A stretch of DNA of 7,119 nt from Candidatus Sumerlaeota bacterium (GTDB lineage Bacteria > Sumerlaeota > Sumerlaeia > MVZB01 > JAJFLK01), in assembly GCA_021772735.1 (NCBI GenBank), contig JAJFLK010000187.1, positions 1 through 7,119 of the forward strand. The letters are read 5' to 3'. Under the pieces are notes generated by a model. That model did no database searches and had not been told where the DNA came from. It saw nothing but the letters and a program-made list of their open reading frames with translations. The position numbers were made by a program, and so were the translations under genes. Below, piece after piece: positions 5,688 to 7,119 of this stretch (positions are counted from its first letter, which is position 1; each line of letters starts with the position of its first letter).

Positions 5688-7031
5688 TTACTGACCGCCG
5701 GACGATCCGTGGCCGTCAAGGCCATTATCATCGCCGTTGCCGAAGTCGCCGCCGAAGTGGCCCTCGGCAAGACCTTCGGGCAGCGCGACGGTGCGCTGGA
5801 ATTTCTTGCGCTTCACATACGTGTAATCCATGAAGCCGATCATCATCTCGTCCGTCGTCGCGTCGCCCCAGGTGACCTCGATGCCCGGATCGGGGTTGAA
5901 GGGATTATCACCCGAATTGTCGAACCACGCGACCGCATGAATCTTCGTGCCGCGCGGGATAAACTTCGGCTCCGTCAGGTCGTAGGTGAACTGCCAGTTG
6001 AAATCCCAGCTCGGCAGGTTAAGCAGAACTTCCTCGGTCCCATCCGGATATTCGGCAACATATTTGAAGGCCTTGCCGCGCAGGTGCATGTGCGGCGCGA
6101 TATTGTAAATGTGTCCGTTATCGATGAATCGGAAGACTGATTCGCTTCGGAAGTTGTTTTCACCGGCCGGGATGCGAATCGTCGGGTCGAGAATCCATGC
6201 CGTCGCGACCGGATGCTTGACCGGCTCATCGGAGTAAAGTACTGCCATCGAGGATTCATCGACGCCGCCCGAGCCCGGTCCCGGATTCTTGTGGTAATGC
6301 ACCTGAAACATAATCTCGGCATTCGCGGGGAGCAGCTTGCCGTGTTCGGGCGCGAAGGTCGTCGGGTTATTTCCCGGCCCCCACTTGGCGAACAGGCGCG
6401 TCTTTTCCATCTGCTGCCAGGGGTCTTCGCCCTCGGCGGCGACGAACACCAGAATGTGATGAACGGCCTCTGCAAAGCCCGGCTTCAATTCGATCGCCTT
6501 GATCCAACGGTCTTCGGTGAGGTCGGACTTGAGCGTCACATGCTCGTAATGATCCTCGATCGTGTCACTCACTTTGTAGGGGTTCATCGTGAAGACGTGA
6601 TCCGGCGTGCCGATTCTCCATTCCGAATTCTTGCGGAACTTCGGCACGGGCGGGGCCGCAGAGAGATCGCCGCTTCGCGCGCCCTGATCGACCCAGGCCA
6701 CGATTGTCGCGATCTCTGCAACGGTGATGCTCAGGTCGTTCGAGTAGTTCTGATGACCGGCCTCGGCGAGCCACGGCGGCATCGTCCGTTCGGAGACCGC
6801 GCGGCGAATCGACTTCGCCCACGGGCGGACTTCTTTGTAATTCAGCAGCGACATAGGCGCGACCTGCCCGGGCCGATGGCATTCGGCGCAATTGGCATTG
6901 AGGATCGGCGCGACATCCTGCGCATAGGTGACACTCGGTGCGGCGTTGTCGGCAGCAGCCGACGCCGGGGCCAGGGCGATCGAGAAGGCGGCAAGGCAGG
7001 TTGCGGCGAGAATAACGCTCATATTTTTCAT
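5688..7031 (-). CDS. Secreted cytochrome c / copper type II monooxygenase fusion
   Basis: A 447-residue exported protein. A signal peptide (MKNMSVILAATCLAAFSIAL, then APASAAAD) suggests cleavage near 25-27 and periplasmic action. Next comes a haem c domain with CAECH (Cys48, Cys51, His52), Met84 in RTMPPW as likely axial ligand, and GARSGDLS ending it near 123. Residues about 140-410 match the two-domain PHM/DBM copper monooxygenase fold, which hydroxylates C-H bonds using O2 and a reductant. All six copper ligands appear present by comparison with PHM: His191, His192 and His245 for CuH; His314, His316 (PHMHLRG) and Met396 (TTDEMM) for CuM. The fold's usual disulfide cysteines are absent. The tail (about 418-447) is Gly/Asp-rich. 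The ATG at 7031 has GAGGGG nine bases upstream; an upstream TTG at 7100 would bury the signal peptide. The haem may feed electrons to copper; the substrate is unknown. Confidence 0.9.
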   Translation of the reverse strand: MKNMSVILAATCLAAFSIALAPASAAADNAAPSVTYAQDVAPILNANCAECHRPGQVAPMSLLNYKEVRPWAKSIRRAVSERTMPPWLAEAGHQNYSNDLSITVAEIATIVAWVDQGARSGDLSAAPPVPKFRKNSEWRIGTPDHVFTMNPYKVSDTIEDHYEHVTLKSDLTEDRWIKAIELKPGFAEAVHHILVFVAAEGEDPWQQMEKTRLFAKWGPGNNPTTFAPEHGKLLPANAEIMFQVHYHKNPGPGSGGVDESSMAVLYSDEPVKHPVATAWILDPTIRIPAGENNFRSESVFRFIDNGHIYNIAPHMHLRGKAFKYVAEYPDGTEEVLLNLPSWDFNWQFTYDLTEPKFIPRGTKIHAVAWFDNSGDNPFNPDPGIEVTWGDATTDEMMIGFMDYTYVKRKKFQRTVALPEGLAEGHFGGDFGNGDDNGLDGHGSSGGQ

Positions 7032-7040
7032 CAGATGTGA

Positions 7041-7046
7041 CCCCTC
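7041..7046 (-). promoter_or_regulatory. Ribosome binding site of the monooxygenase gene
   Basis: On the minus strand this reads GAGGGG, nine bases before the ATG at 7031. It favours that start over the ATG at 7022 (spacing 18) and the TTG at 7100, and the chosen start leaves a normal signal peptide. No convincing promoter is seen in the 70 or so bases left before the window edge. Confidence 0.6.
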
Positions 7047-7119
7047 TGGTCGGTTGAATTTACAGGATCTGCGGCGCGGGAGCACCCGGCGGGAGTTCAA
7101 GTCGCCGAGCGATGCGTTC

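Noticed and set aside
4427..5770. A 447-codon open frame on the minus strand opposite the second glycosyltransferase
   Set aside because: It covers a gene with an intact EX7E motif, runs into the monooxygenase gene in another frame, and is full of Arg/low-complexity sequence typical of shadow frames.
6213..7040. A 275-codon plus-strand open frame opposite the monooxygenase
   Set aside because: The minus strand holds the haem and copper motifs and signal peptide; the plus-strand translation has no recognisable features.
7032..7119. A possible promoter for the monooxygenase (TTGAAC and TGTAAA on the minus strand)
   Set aside because: The two boxes are about 30 bases apart, far from the usual 16-18, and no alternative -35 box fits.

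Overview
The window is a GC-rich bacterial chromosome segment, densely coded. It suggests a Planctomycetota-like (or possibly Acidobacteriota/Verrucomicrobiota-like) organism. The main reason is the last gene, a secreted protein joining a CxxCH haem c domain to a copper type II (PHM/DBM-like) monooxygenase, an architecture I associate with those phyla. Weak or absent Shine-Dalgarno sequences before several genes fit this too. This taxonomic guess is inference, not proof.

Layout. (1) Bases 1-122, + strand: a short open frame entering from the left edge, whose tail resembles the C-terminus of an insertion-sequence transposase. (2) 143-2149, - strand: a two-gene operon, a GT-B family 4 glycosyltransferase followed with zero spacing (TAG then ATG) by a TauE/SafE-type membrane permease. 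(3) 2150-2356: a divergent intergenic region with a near-consensus sigma70-type promoter facing right and a weaker candidate facing left. (4) 2357-5653, + strand: a radical SAM/SPASM protein, a double zinc-ribbon plus bacterial-PH-like protein, and a second family 4 glycosyltransferase, separated by gaps of 82 and 89 bases. (5) 5688-7031, - strand: the secreted cytochrome c/copper monooxygenase, convergent with the second glycosyltransferase across a 34-base gap.

How the genes may work together. Two GT4 enzymes flank a radical SAM/SPASM enzyme, which would suit a surface glycan or modified-metabolite locus. No polymerase, flippase or sugar-nucleotide gene is visible, so the pathway cannot be named. 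The TauE-like permease would move a small anion (sulfite, sulfoacetate or another organosulfur or organic anion) across the inner membrane; its tight coupling to a glycosyltransferase is unusual but may be incidental. The monooxygenase looks like an independent periplasmic unit.

I do not see CRISPR arrays, tRNA or rRNA genes, or a clear new defence or mobile system. The items most worth a second look are the haem-copper monooxygenase fusion, the non-canonical cysteine layout of the radical SAM protein, the zinc-ribbon/PH-like protein beside it, and the transposase-like remnant at the left edge.
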